From Empedobacter stercoris (GTDB lineage: Bacteria > Bacteroidota > Bacteroidia > Flavobacteriales > Weeksellaceae): a DNA stretch of 64,000 bases. Shown piece by piece: positions 9,010 to 18,454 of the stretch. The position numbers were made by a program, and so were the translations under genes. How positions within the stretch are numbered: the stretch's first letter is position 1; each line of letters begins with the position of its first letter. Location: the NCBI RefSeq assembly GCF_965137335.1, contig NZ_CBCRZD010000001.1; one strand, written 5' to 3'. The notes beneath the pieces were generated by a model that saw nothing but the letters and a program-made list of their open reading frames with translations, was not told the DNA's origin and ran no database searches.

Positions 9010-10359
9010 ATGGATACTTTATTTTACACAGACGATTTTATTCAATCAATCCAATCAAAAAATCCGAATGAAAAAGAATTTCTGCAAGCTGTAGAAGAAG
9101 TATCTGAAACTTTATTACCTTTTATTAATGCTCATCCAAAGTATAAAAAATTTAAAATACTGGAACGAATTGCAGAACCAGAACGCGTTATTCAATTTCG
9201 AGTAACTTGGGTAGATGACAGAGGAGAAATACAAATCAATAAAGGTTATCGTGTACAAATGAATTCTGCTATTGGCCCATACAAAGGCGGTTTGCGTTTT
9301 CATCCTTCGGTTAATTTATCAATTTTAAAATTTTTAGCCTTTGAACAAGTTTTCAAAAATAGTTTAACAACATTACCTATGGGAGGCGGAAAAGGAGGTT
9401 CAGATTTTGATCCAAAGGGAAAATCCGATATGGAAATCATGCGTTTTTGTCAAGCATTTATGACAGAATTATCGCGTCATATTGGTGCTGATGTAGATGT
9501 TCCTGCTGGAGATATCGGTGTTGGACCGAGAGAAATTGGTTATATGTTTGGACAGTATAAACGAATTCGAAACGAGTTTACAGGTGTTTTAACAGGTAAA
9601 GGATTAGACTTTGGAGGTTCTTTAATCCGTCCCGAAGCCACTGGATATGGATTACTTTATTTTGTAGAATGTATGTTGGCAGAAAAAGGGGAGAATTTAG
9701 AGGGGAAAATTATTACGATTTCAGGAGCAGGAAATGTTGCACAATATGCAGCAGAAAAATCAATCGAAATGGGTGCAAAAGTAGTAACACTTTCAGATTC
9801 TTCTGGGTATATTTATGATGAAGATGGTTTTGATCAAGAAAAATTAAACATCATTTTCAAAATTAAAAATGAAGATTACGCACGTATTTCTACTTATATT
9901 GATTATTATCCTAAAGCCAATTTTTATCCTAATCAAACACCTTGGAAAACCCCTTGTGATATAGCTTTACCGTGTGCAACAGAAAATGAATTAGATTTAC
10001 AAGATGCGCAAACGTTGCATCTCAACGGATGCACGTTAGTAGCAGAAGGTGCAAATATGCCAACAACTCCAGATGCGATTCATTATTTTTTAAATCATCA
10101 TATTTTGTACGGTCCTGGAAAAGCCGCAAACGCGGGTGGTGTCGCAACATCTGGATTAGAAATGTCTCAAAATTCGATTCGTCAAAATTGGAACAGAGAA
10201 AAAGTAAATTATCGACTAAAAGAGATTATGATAAAAATTCATCAACAATGTAAAAAGTATGGAGAAGAACCTCATCAACGTACTATAAATTATTACAAAG
10301 GAGCCAATATTGCAGGTTTTGTAAAAGTTGCTGATGCGATGATTGCGCAAGGAATATAA
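9010..10359 (+). CDS. gdhA: NADP-type glutamate dehydrogenase
   Basis: 449 residues, normal for the hexameric family. It makes glutamate from 2-oxoglutarate and ammonium. Substrate motifs are intact: GPYKGGLRFHPSVN (90-102), PMGGGKGGSDFDPKG with catalytic Lys about 128, and DVPAGDIGVGPREIG (162-176). The dinucleotide fold shows SGAGNVAQYAAEK; the C-terminal GPGKAANAGGVATSGLEM loop is also present. NADP rather than NAD use is taken from family resemblance. Monocistronic, ended by the hairpin at 10421-10443. About 200 bp lie upstream, of which only the terminator at 8847 is recognisable. Confidence 0.95.
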   Translation: MDTLFYTDDFIQSIQSKNPNEKEFLQAVEEVSETLLPFINAHPKYKKFKILERIAEPERVIQFRVTWVDDRGEIQINKGYRVQMNSAIGPYKGGLRFHPSVNLSILKFLAFEQVFKNSLTTLPMGGGKGGSDFDPKGKSDMEIMRFCQAFMTELSRHIGADVDVPAGDIGVGPREIGYMFGQYKRIRNEFTGVLTGKGLDFGGSLIRPEATGYGLLYFVECMLAEKGENLEGKIITISGAGNVAQYAAEKSIEMGAKVVTLSDSSGYIYDEDGFDQEKLNIIFKIKNEDYARISTYIDYYPKANFYPNQTPWKTPCDIALPCATENELDLQDAQTLHLNGCTLVAEGANMPTTPDAIHYFLNHHILYGPGKAANAGGVATSGLEMSQNSIRQNWNREKVNYRLKEIMIKIHQQCKKYGEEPHQRTINYYKGANIAGFVKVADAMIAQGI

Positions 10360-10420
10360 ATAAAAAATCCATTTATATATTTAGTTTTCGAACTAAGTTT
10401 AAATTAAATTGTTTGTTATG

Positions 10421-10443
10421 AAAGCCTCTTAAATAGAGGCTTT
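10421..10443. terminator. Shared terminator between gdhA and the response regulator
   Basis: AAAGCCTCT-TAAAT-AGAGGCTTT, a perfect 9-bp stem with T-runs on both strands, placed between converging genes; its right edge touches the stop codon of the response regulator. Confidence 0.85.
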
Positions 10444-11123
10444 TATTTTAGAGGTAACTCGATCTTAAATCCAATTCCACGAACAGATTCGAATTTTATT
10501 GTTTCATCGTTCTGAAAATATTTGCGCAAACGTGTCATAAAAACATCCAAACTTCGTCCCATAAAGTAATCATTTTCGCCCCAAATGGTTTCTAAAATTT
10601 CTTTTCGTGTGACCAATTTTTGATTATTTCGAATAAAATAAAACAACAATTCGGTTTCTTTTTCTGTGAGTTGAAAAAACTCATCTTTAAAAGATAAAGT
10701 CAATTGATTTCGATTAAAAACATAGGTTCCAATTAGAAATATTTCTTCTGAAATAGGATAATTTCTTCTCAAAATATTTTTGATTCTTAAGACCAATTCT
10801 TCAGGATCACAAGGTTTTGTAATGTAATCATCAGCACCCAATTTTAAACCTAAAACTCGATCAAAGCTTTGTGCTTTTGCTGTTAAAAACAAATAAGGAA
10901 TCGAAATCGTTTTAACCAACTCTTTTGCCAAAGAAAAACCATCAATTTCAGGTAACATTACATCCAAAATAATCAATTGAGCTGAAGATACAATCGACAA
11001 ATCATTCAATAATTTTTGTGGATGATTGAACCATATTACTTCAAAATCAGAAAATTCAAGATATTGTTTGAGAACAGTTCCCAAATCTTGATCATCTTCT
11101 ACTAAAATTATTTTAGTTTTCAT
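10443..11123 (-). CDS. OmpR/PhoB-family response regulator
   Basis: 226 residues: receiver domain (1-120) with acidic pocket E9-D10-D11, phosphoacceptor Asp54 in IILDVMLPEIDG, Thr/Ala in LFLTAKA and the conserved Lys in YITKPCDP, then a winged-helix DNA-binding domain (LTEKETELLFYFIRN ... RKEILETIWGEN ... VFMTRLRKYF). It overlaps the histidine kinase gene by 11 bp, so the pair is translationally coupled. The TTAAC boxes upstream of the kinase gene (12473-12499) have the 11-bp direct-repeat spacing typical of this family and are the likely target. Confidence 0.93.
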   Translation of the reverse strand: MKTKIILVEDDQDLGTVLKQYLEFSDFEVIWFNHPQKLLNDLSIVSSAQLIILDVMLPEIDGFSLAKELVKTISIPYLFLTAKAQSFDRVLGLKLGADDYITKPCDPEELVLRIKNILRRNYPISEEIFLIGTYVFNRNQLTLSFKDEFFQLTEKETELLFYFIRNNQKLVTRKEILETIWGENDYFMGRSLDVFMTRLRKYFQNDETIKFESVRGIGFKIELPLK

Positions 11124-12459
11124 TCGGCAAAACGATTAAAAATTGAACACCTTTTTCTTTATTATTCTCAACGTTGATTGTTCCTAAATAGCGTTCAATA
11201 ATCGTTTTAACGAGATATAATCCAATTCCCAAACCACTTACATTTTGATTGATTGAGCGATCGACTCGATAATATTTATCAAAAATAAAAGGCAAATCAT
11301 TTATAGGAATTCCTATTCCATTGTCTGAAAAATTCAATGTTATTTCTTTTTGAAATTTAAAATCTAATAAAATTTCAGAAGCACCATATTTGATAGAATT
11401 TTCGATTAAATTCTGGAAAATTTGTTGAAAATCTTTCGTTAGAAATCTTCCATTCTTTTCAAAAATAATTTGATGCGTGATATTAATTGCTGGAAATTGC
11501 AATTGTATTTTCTGAATAATCTCATTTAAAATCACTTCATCTAACAATTCATTATTTTCATCATTTTTTACAAAAATTGAATCAACTGTATTCTCCAAAC
11601 GATTAATTTGACGATTTATCATTTCTTTGATTTCGTTATGTTGAACTTGATGTAAAGCAAATTTCATAGTCGTAATCGGTGTGTTCAATTCATGCGCAAT
11701 TGAGTCGATGGTTAAATGCAATTGATTGATTTTTTCTTCTTGTTTCGATAAATTTTGAATCGATTTCCAATATAAAAAAATGATTAATGCAATAATTAGT
11801 AAACTCACCACAATCAAAGGAATTATTTTTTTGAGCACTAAAAAATTCAAATTCAATAATTCATAGTTAGTTTGTGATTTTATTTTGTATTTATGTCGCT
11901 CACTTTTATCAATTCCTAAATCTGAATCTGTTTGATTACTTATATCATCAGAACTCCAAACACTTTGATTAATCGATTTTGGATGAATTATTTTGGTCGA
12001 TGAACGATACATGACCAACGGTTTTTGGGGTAATAATTCTACATGATTGATTTCATCATAAACAGAATTAATTTCCATTTTTAACGCAATTTGATAATTT
12101 CTTTCTTTGGAATAAAAATCAATTAACGAATCTACTTTTGATGTAAATAGTTGATGATTATTATCTATGTTCAAACGAATAACATTCAGTTCATCAAACT
12201 GTTTTCCTTTTTCGTGCGATAATTTTTTAAAACTATTGATCAAATTATCTTCATCTATTGCTTTCTGAAATTCGTTCATTTCATTCATTACTTTCAATGC
12301 AATTTCAGCAGCTTCTTTATTCATATCTTTTTCCATTAACCGATACGAATTGTAAATGTAATAAACTTGCAAAGCGACTAAAATCAACAATACAAACGCA
12401 AATAAAATTGAATAATATTTTTTAGAAAGATTCACACTCAAAAATACATTGTTTCTCAT
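11113..12459 (-). CDS. Sensor histidine kinase
   Basis: A two-pass membrane kinase. From ATG 12459 (448 residues) it has a transmembrane helix near residues 17-34, a periplasmic sensor region of about 165 residues, a second helix near 205-230 (LKKIIPLIVVSLLIIALIIF), then HisKA with the phospho-accepting His in IAHELNTPITTMK (about 256), and a HATPase domain with N-box NLIENSIKYG, DNGIGIP and GLGIGLYLV. A further in-frame ATG at 12471 would extend the protein four residues into the first TTAAC box, so 12459 is preferred. Partner of the overlapping response regulator; divergent from the beta-barrel gene, which is the likely regulated target. Confidence 0.92.
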   Translation of the reverse strand: MRNNVFLSVNLSKKYYSILFAFVLLILVALQVYYIYNSYRLMEKDMNKEAAEIALKVMNEMNEFQKAIDEDNLINSFKKLSHEKGKQFDELNVIRLNIDNNHQLFTSKVDSLIDFYSKERNYQIALKMEINSVYDEINHVELLPQKPLVMYRSSTKIIHPKSINQSVWSSDDISNQTDSDLGIDKSERHKYKIKSQTNYELLNLNFLVLKKIIPLIVVSLLIIALIIFLYWKSIQNLSKQEEKINQLHLTIDSIAHELNTPITTMKFALHQVQHNEIKEMINRQINRLENTVDSIFVKNDENNELLDEVILNEIIQKIQLQFPAINITHQIIFEKNGRFLTKDFQQIFQNLIENSIKYGASEILLDFKFQKEITLNFSDNGIGIPINDLPFIFDKYYRVDRSINQNVSGLGIGLYLVKTIIERYLGTINVENNKEKGVQFLIVLPNEN

Positions 12460-12472
12460 CACAAAACTCACA

Positions 12473-12499
12473 TTAACGCATCGTTAACCGTTCATTAAC
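12473..12499. promoter_or_regulatory. Three TTAAC direct repeats at 11-bp spacing, probable response-regulator operator
   Basis: TTAAC occurs at 12473, 12484 and 12495, exactly one helical turn apart, in the 84-bp divergent gap between the kinase and beta-barrel genes. OmpR/PhoB-type regulators bind such tandem half-sites head to tail. The array lies 24-50 bases upstream of the -7-like box of the beta-barrel gene, an activating position, and directly in front of the kinase ATG, where it could also give autoregulation. Confidence 0.65.
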
Positions 12500-12521
12500 C
12501 GAAAAAAACGACGTTTAAAAT

Positions 12522-12529
12522 CAACTTTG
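12522..12529 (+). promoter_or_regulatory. Probable -7 box of the beta-barrel gene
   Basis: CAACTTTG differs from TAnnTTTG only at the first base and lies 14 bases before ATG 12544. No -33 box is evident, which fits an activated promoter. Confidence 0.35.
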
Positions 12530-12543
12530 TTAAAACTATTTGA

Positions 12544-14910
12544 ATGAAAACAATTGTTTATATCTTACTTTTATTTCCATCCATAATTTTTGCACAGGTT
12601 ATAACTGGAAAATTGATGGATGAGCAAAATCAACCCATCAAAAATAGTTCAATTGAAGTTGAAATTCCTTCACAAGATCCTATTATAACTGAATCGAATG
12701 AAAATGGCGAATTCAGTTTTGAACTTCATCAAGCAAAATTATTTACGATATATATTAAAGAATTCGGCTACCAAGAATTTGAAGAAACCTATCAAACTAA
12801 TAATACAAAATCTATTCAAATTGTACTCAAAAAAGATGAAACAATAAACCTAAAAGATGTTGTTGTTTCAGCTCAAAAACCTTTGTTGAAACGAAAAATT
12901 GACCGAATAGAATTTAATGTAGAAAATACACCTTTACAAAATCTTAGCGCTTGGGATATCGTGAAAAACACACCAAATGTTCTCTTAAAAAATAATCAAT
13001 TAAGCGTAAGAGGAAACACACAAATTTTGATCACGATTAATGATAAAAAAACTTTGATGACGGAAGATCAATTGAAACAATTGTTAGAAAATACAGATGG
13101 TGTCACAGTTTTTTCGGTTGAAATCATTACAAATCCACCTGCTAAATATGAGGCGTCTGGAAGTGCGATTATCAACATCAAAATGAAGAAAAATGTACTG
13201 TCTGGTTACAAAGGACAAATCGCTACGCGTTATCATCAATCGATTTATAGCAAAGGAATGTTGGGAACAACACAGTCTTACAATACAGAAAAATGGCAAT
13301 TGACAGGAAATTATTATTTTGTGAATGGAAAATATGTTCGCAAAAATTTTGATGTTGTAACTTTTCAAGATGATAAAACACGTTGGGAGAGCGACATGAT
13401 TCGCAGAACAGTTGCTAAACAACAACATATTTACAATTTTGCTTCTCAATATTCAATCGATAGCTTGCAGCATTTTCAGTTCGGAATAAATGGATCAAGA
13501 AACCCTGCATCAATTGGGAATTATAATGTTCCGACAAATATTTACAATACAACGAATAATCAACTCGAATCATTTTATAAAACACAAAATCATCGTCGCG
13601 AAGCTTCAAATAATTTCAATACCTATTTGGTTTATGATAAAAAGTTTAGAAAAAACAATTTAACTTGGAGCAACAATTTTAGTCATCGCTATTACAAAGA
13701 AAATCAAGATGTTTTAACGAAATTAAATTTCAAAGATAAACCTTATGAAGAAAACCGTTTTTTAAGTACTGCACTTCAAAAATTGAATTTATTTTCTACT
13801 CAAATTGATTATAGTTTAACTCATGAAAATTTTGGTTTGGAGGCTGGAGCAAAACATAGTTTTGTGAAAAATGACAATGATTTAGATTTTTTTGAATCAA
13901 TTCAAAATCAAATCGAATATCAACCCGAAAAAAGTAATGTTTTTAATTACAAAGAACAGATTTTCGCCTTATATCTTTCTGGAAATTACAACTGGAAAAA
14001 GTGGGAAGCAAAAGCTGGTTTGAGAACTGAAACAACTTGGATTAATACGATTTCTGATCACCCAATTAATCATAATAAACGAACAAATACAGACTTATTT
14101 CCAACAATATATTTGATGTACAGTTTTGAAAACGCAGGACAAATTGGTTTGAATTATGGCAAAAGAATTAATCGACCAAATTATAATTTCTTGAATCCTT
14201 CGAAATCGTATTACAATCTATTTTCATATTTTCAAGGTGATGCAAACGCAGTTTCTACGATTATTCGCAATTTGAGTTTATCTTACACTTTAAAAGATTG
14301 GAATTTTGAAATGTATTATCGCTATGAGAAAGACCCTGCAATGGAAATTTCAATTCAAAATCCTGAAACTTTCGAAACGGTTTATCATTTTACGAACATC
14401 AAAAATGGAGAAGCTTTTGGAGCAAATTTTTCGAAAAATTTCAATCTAAAGTCGTGGTGGAAACTAAATTTCTTTGCAATGGGCGAATACAATCAAAACT
14501 ATTATTTTGGACCAGAACAACAACAATATAAAAATGAAGTATTTTTTTATCACTTGAATTTGAATACACAGCTGGATTTGGATAAAGAAAAAACCTTTAA
14601 CATTTCAGCTGGCTATCAATACAATTCAAAAGCAATTCAAGGTTCGTTTAACATCAGCTCTTCCCAAAACACCTACTTAATTTTGAATAAAAAAATATGG
14701 GACAAACGTTTCGAAATTGGTTTAACATTTAATGATATTTTCAGAACTGATCGCAATACTATTTCAACAAAATATGCAAATCAGAATCAGGTTTTCAAAG
14801 ATTATCGCGACACACAATATTTTATGTTGAATTTGAAATACAATTTCGGAAATCAGAAAGTAAAGGATGCGAAACAAGTTCAAAAAACAGCAGAACAAAA
14901 TAGGATTTAA
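12544..14910 (+). CDS. Outer-membrane beta-barrel protein with carboxypeptidase-regulatory-like domain
   Basis: 788 residues with a signal peptide (MKTIVYILLLFPSIIFAQ). Residues about 19-95 form a CarboxypepD_reg-like fold (ITGKLMDEQNQPI ... ENGEFSFEL), 100-210 resemble a TonB-plug region (DVVVSAQKPL ... SVRGNTQILI.INDK), and the rest is an OMP_b-brl_3-type barrel rich in alternating aromatic strands, ending in MLNLKYNFGNQ followed by a charged tail. Such proteins are TonB-dependent-receptor relatives in the outer membrane; the cargo cannot be told. No SusD partner. Its divergent kinase/regulator pair and the TTAAC boxes suggest regulated expression. Confidence 0.88.
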   Translation: MKTIVYILLLFPSIIFAQVITGKLMDEQNQPIKNSSIEVEIPSQDPIITESNENGEFSFELHQAKLFTIYIKEFGYQEFEETYQTNNTKSIQIVLKKDETINLKDVVVSAQKPLLKRKIDRIEFNVENTPLQNLSAWDIVKNTPNVLLKNNQLSVRGNTQILITINDKKTLMTEDQLKQLLENTDGVTVFSVEIITNPPAKYEASGSAIINIKMKKNVLSGYKGQIATRYHQSIYSKGMLGTTQSYNTEKWQLTGNYYFVNGKYVRKNFDVVTFQDDKTRWESDMIRRTVAKQQHIYNFASQYSIDSLQHFQFGINGSRNPASIGNYNVPTNIYNTTNNQLESFYKTQNHRREASNNFNTYLVYDKKFRKNNLTWSNNFSHRYYKENQDVLTKLNFKDKPYEENRFLSTALQKLNLFSTQIDYSLTHENFGLEAGAKHSFVKNDNDLDFFESIQNQIEYQPEKSNVFNYKEQIFALYLSGNYNWKKWEAKAGLRTETTWINTISDHPINHNKRTNTDLFPTIYLMYSFENAGQIGLNYGKRINRPNYNFLNPSKSYYNLFSYFQGDANAVSTIIRNLSLSYTLKDWNFEMYYRYEKDPAMEISIQNPETFETVYHFTNIKNGEAFGANFSKNFNLKSWWKLNFFAMGEYNQNYYFGPEQQQYKNEVFFYHLNLNTQLDLDKEKTFNISAGYQYNSKAIQGSFNISSSQNTYLILNKKIWDKRFEIGLTFNDIFRTDRNTISTKYANQNQVFKDYRDTQYFMLNLKYNFGNQKVKDAKQVQKTAEQNRI

Positions 14911-14945
14911 AATGAAAAGCCTCTAAAACAGAGGCTTTTCATTTT
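14909..14945. terminator. Bidirectional terminator
   Basis: A 16-bp perfect stem (AAAATGAAAAGCCTCT and complement) with a 5-base loop lies between the converging beta-barrel and SDR genes. Confidence 0.9.
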
Positions 14946-14969
14946 AAAAAATTTATGATCAAAGAAAAA

Positions 14970-15719
14970 TTATTTCTTTAAAATAACTGTTCCACCAGCT
15001 TGAGCTTTTGGAAAAATAGTCACATCTGCAATTTGCACATGTTCTGGTTGTTGCAATAAATACTCGATTGTATTTGCAATATCTTCTGCTTGTAAAGGCT
15101 CGAATCCTTTGTATACATTGTCTGCTTTTTCTTCGTCGCCTTTGAAACGAACCAAAGAAAACTCTGTTTCTACTGCTCCAGGCGCAATATTTGAAACTTT
15201 TATTCCGTAAGGTAACAAATCGTAACGCATTCCTTTACTCAACGATTCTACTGCTGCTTTAGACGCGCAATATGTGCCACCATTAGGGTAAACTTCTTTT
15301 CCTGCGATTGAAGAAAGATTGACAATATGTGCATGATTTGATTGCTTTAACAATGGAATAATCGCTTTAGAAACATAAATTAATCCTTTAACATTGATAT
15401 CAATCATTGCTTCCAAATCCTCTACATCAGCAGAGTCGAAAGGTGCTAACCCATGTGCATTTCCTGCATTATTAATTAACACATCAATATTTTTCCATTC
15501 GTTCTCTAAACTTTCTACTGCTTGAAAAACAGCTTCTTTGTTACGAACATCAAATTGAATGGTTTTCACTTCAGTTAGTTGACTCAATTCTGCTTGAATT
15601 TCATCTAATCGTTCTTGACGACGTCCACATAAAATTAAACGGTAATTTGGTGCTAATTTCTTTGCTGTCGCCATTCCTATGCCAGATGTTGCTCCGGTAA
15701 TGAAGACTGTCCTTTTCAT
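14970..15719 (-). CDS. Short-chain dehydrogenase/reductase, YdfG-like
   Basis: 249 residues of the classical SDR family. NAD(P)-binding TGATSGIG (9-16), CGRR at 31-34 hinting at NADP, NNAG (83-86), catalytic Ser in NLSSIAG (136/137), and Tyr150-x3-Lys154 (YCASK). Closest in look to YdfG-type 3-hydroxy-acid/serine dehydrogenases; the substrate is not certain. The ATG is 4 bp after the stop of the AsmA-like gene, so it was the second gene of that operon. The element inserted in the AsmA-like gene now separates it from the original promoter. Confidence 0.88.
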   Translation of the reverse strand: MKRTVFITGATSGIGMATAKKLAPNYRLILCGRRQERLDEIQAELSQLTEVKTIQFDVRNKEAVFQAVESLENEWKNIDVLINNAGNAHGLAPFDSADVEDLEAMIDINVKGLIYVSKAIIPLLKQSNHAHIVNLSSIAGKEVYPNGGTYCASKAAVESLSKGMRYDLLPYGIKVSNIAPGAVETEFSLVRFKGDEEKADNVYKGFEPLQAEDIANTIEYLLQQPEHVQIADVTIFPKAQAGGTVILKK

Positions 15720-15723
15720 TTTC

Positions 15724-17182
15724 TTAAATAATTAAAAGTGCTTTTTTAAGACCGTCTAAGATACAAGCTAAAAAGAAATTAAAAAATGATTTATCCTGTT
15801 TTCGTTCAACATTTTCTACTTTTTTTTCTCGTATTTCTCCTCGCGAATTATTTTTAATTGCTGTATTTCCAACTGCTGATAAAAGCTTGCGTTTCGATCC
15901 ATCATCTCGCAAAACATTTACATTCAAATCTTGATAATCAATTCCAAAATTACCACTTGCAACTTTATCATTTCCATCAAAATCGAATTTTATTTGATTA
16001 AAAAATCCATCAACAGAAACTTTAAGATATGGTTTTACAAAAGGATCGAGATTTTTTGCAGGTAGTTTTGTTATTCCGCCTTTAATATTAAATTTTTCAG
16101 TACGATTCATAGGATTAAATGTCCAATTCGCACGCAAATCTCCCTTCATAAATTCGGAACGCCAATCAACATTGACATCTGGTAATGATTTTTTACGATA
16201 ACCAGAATTGACATTTTTAACGGTTGTATTTATCGACGAAAAAGTTAATTTTCCAGTTCCAATACTTTTTTCAGTTTCTTCTTCATACTCCAATTTCGAA
16301 TTTACCAATTGCAATTCTTTTACACCCAAATCAAACTTCATCTCCCGTAATTTTTGCGAAAACATTGTTTTACGTTTTGTATCATCAGGCGGAACTAAAC
16401 TTCTGTAAATATTTGCATAAAGTTGATTTAATTTCAATTGATTCGCTTTCAAAAAGAAATCTTTTGAGGGCGAAATTCCCCATTTTATACCATTTCCATT
16501 GATTTGATTTACAGAAACGGTGTACAAATCTGCTTGTTTTTGCAAAGATGCTGTGTACGCCTTTCGAGAAACTTTCGGTGTTAAATTCATTTGATTTAAC
16601 GTTAAATTCCCGTTGTAAAATTGTAATGCTCCCGTATTTAATTGATAGGTTTTTCCTAAATCATACTCTATTCCTGAAGATTTTAATAAAACTGAATGAT
16701 AGGAAAAAGGTATGGCTTCTTGAATCGTTTTTGGATCTACATTGATCTGATCGAATACCAATTGAATTTGCTTCAAGGATAAGTTTGGTATTTTTTGTTG
16801 ATAAGGAATCACCTCCAAATGACCATTTACCAACGAAACCTTATCTACTTTTATAATATCATTAAATGCCTTAGAAGTTTCTCCTTCGCGCTGAGCAACA
16901 CGTCTGGGTTGACCATAAATCGTGAATTTTGGATTTTTGAAAAGAATATGATTAATTCGAAGTTCTCTCCCAAACTCATTATTCAGACCTAAAATAGTCA
17001 AATTAACATGATTGAAATCAAACTTTTGCGAAGCGATAAATCGAGATTGTTTAATTTGAATTGTATCTACACCAAGATTGAAATTGATTAAAAATTTTTG
17101 AGTTGCATTTTCAGCTTTCTTCGCTATATTTTTTTGATTTTTTTGTATCGGTAAATAAATATACTTTCCTTTAGTAAGATAT
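15724..17182 (-). pseudogene. AsmA-like protein, C-terminal half, cut off by the integrated element
   Basis: The minus-strand frame is open from a TAA inside the element (about 17190) to the stop at 15724. It begins in YLTKGKYIYLP at the junction and has no ATG for its first 60-odd residues, so it is probably not made in a useful form; a TTG at 17001 is the only early start-like codon. The content (long beta-rich, repeated patterns such as KFDLGVKELQLVNSKLEY; C-terminal hydrophobic FFNFFLACILDGL) fits the C-terminal half of a large AsmA/DUF748-like envelope protein. It joins in frame with the fragment at 42293-43707 through the shared ATATCTTAC to a 955-codon gene (counting the stop). Confidence 0.85.
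17174..17182. repeat. attL core repeat
   Basis: GTAAGATAT, identical to 42293-42301. Homology of the interrupted gene switches to element sequence exactly here. Confidence 0.8.
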
Positions 17183-17198
17183 ACTTTCTTTTAATTGA

Positions 17199-17222
17199 CT
17201 ATCAGTAAATTAATACTGATAG
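17199..17222. repeat. Inverted repeat near attL
   Basis: CTATCAGTA and TACTGATAG form a perfect 9-bp inverted repeat around AATTAA. It may be an integrase/excisionase binding site or a hairpin that blocks read-through between host gene and element. Confidence 0.5.
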
Positions 17223-17248
17223 CCTTTTCTTTTATATTCCTTTCTTTT

Positions 17249-17256
17249 TATATTTG
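17249..17256 (+). promoter_or_regulatory. -7 promoter box of the integrase gene
   Basis: TATATTTG fully matches TAnnTTTG, 52 bases before the integrase ATG. Confidence 0.45.
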
Positions 17257-17266
17257 TCACCTCATA

Positions 17267-17295
17267 TGTACTACATATTAATACTATGTAGTACA
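17267..17295. promoter_or_regulatory. Palindromic operator or arm site before the integrase
   Basis: TGTACTACATA and TATGTAGTACA, a perfect 11-bp inverted repeat with a 7-base spacer, begins about 10 bases after the -7 box and ends 13 bases before the ATG. It is placed to work as an operator, or as an integrase arm site: the arm motif TTTGTACTAC recurs at the right end of the element (42178-42187). Confidence 0.5.
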
Positions 17296-17308
17296 AACGT
17301 ACCGCATT

Positions 17309-18454
17309 ATGAAAATTACTTTAAAAGAAAGAAAATTGCCAAGTGGCAAAATTAGTCTGATGATTGAGTATTATAAAGGTTCTGAAATTTCACCTGAAGG
17401 AAAGCGTAGACATATCCGTGAATTTGAGAATCTGCAACTTTATCTTGATCCAAATGCTAAGACAGCTAATGAAAAGAAAAAGAATAAGGAGAACCTTGAT
17501 TTAGCTAAAAAGATTTTAGCTATCAGAGAAGCTGAATTTTATCAAGGTAGGTTTGACTTAAAAAATAACATTAAATCTAAAAGACGTTTTCTAGATTTCT
17601 TTAGTGAGAAAATGGAGGAGAAAATCAGTTCGCCTAAAAATTACGGAAACTGGTCGGCAACCCTTGTACATTTAAAAAAATGCATTGCCCCTACCTTAAC
17701 GTTTGAAGAAGTTGATGAGGCTTTTGTAAAGCGTGTTCGTAAGTACTTTGACACAGAAGCTAAAACCAAAAGTGAAACCTTACTTTCAGAAAATTCTAAG
17801 TATTCTTACTTTAACAAGTTCAAAGCTACTTTAAGAGCCGCTTTTGATGAAGGCTACACCTCTATTAATTATGGAGCAAAAATAAAATCGTTTGAACAGC
17901 AAGAAAGTCAACGGGAATATTTAACCCATGAAGAACTACAAAAATTAGTAAATACCGAATGTAAATACCCTGTGTTGAAACGTGCGTTTATTTTTTCTTG
18001 TTTAACAGGACTGAGATGGAGTGATATCAATAAAATGATTTGGTCTGAAGTTAGAGAAGAATATCAAGAAGGTGAAAAAACAATCAAAGTAAATTTTGAA
18101 CAGGAAAAAACAGGTGGTATTGAGTATTTATACATTTCAGAACAAGCACGAGATTTACTTGGAGAACGAAAATATCCTTCAGATCGTGTTTTTATTGGCT
18201 TAAAATATTCAGCGGTTTACAATACTGAATTATTACGTTGGTGTAATCGTGCCGGAATATTGAAACACATTACATTTCACAGTGCCAGACATACCAATGC
18301 AGTTCTACTTTTAGAAAACGGAGCAGATATTTACACGGTTTCCAAACGTTTAGGACATAGTGAATTAAGAACTACACAGATTTATGCTAAAATGGTAGAT
18401 CAAAAAAATAAAGAAGCAGCGAACCTAATTCCACTTTTAAATATTGAGTTATGA
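17309..18454 (+). CDS. Tyrosine recombinase (integrase) of the element
   Basis: 381 residues: N-terminal arm-binding region, SAM-like core-binding domain (about 90-190) and a C-terminal catalytic domain with Arg236 (TGLRWSD), Lys267, His324-x2-Arg327 (HSARH), His350 (GHSELRTTQIY) and the nucleophile Tyr359, so all catalytic residues are present. It is the Bacteroidota transposon type of integrase that moves mobilizable and conjugative transposons. It reads inwards from attL, 127 bp from the repeat, and its stop overlaps the ATG of the next gene (ATGA). Confidence 0.95.
   Translation: MKITLKERKLPSGKISLMIEYYKGSEISPEGKRRHIREFENLQLYLDPNAKTANEKKKNKENLDLAKKILAIREAEFYQGRFDLKNNIKSKRRFLDFFSEKMEEKISSPKNYGNWSATLVHLKKCIAPTLTFEEVDEAFVKRVRKYFDTEAKTKSETLLSENSKYSYFNKFKATLRAAFDEGYTSINYGAKIKSFEQQESQREYLTHEELQKLVNTECKYPVLKRAFIFSCLTGLRWSDINKMIWSEVREEYQEGEKTIKVNFEQEKTGGIEYLYISEQARDLLGERKYPSDRVFIGLKYSAVYNTELLRWCNRAGILKHITFHSARHTNAVLLLENGADIYTVSKRLGHSELRTTQIYAKMVDQKNKEAANLIPLLNIEL

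Noticed and set aside
13084..13609. Minus-strand open frames inside the beta-barrel gene
   Set aside because: They lie opposite a strong coding frame, have no family features and look like shadow frames.
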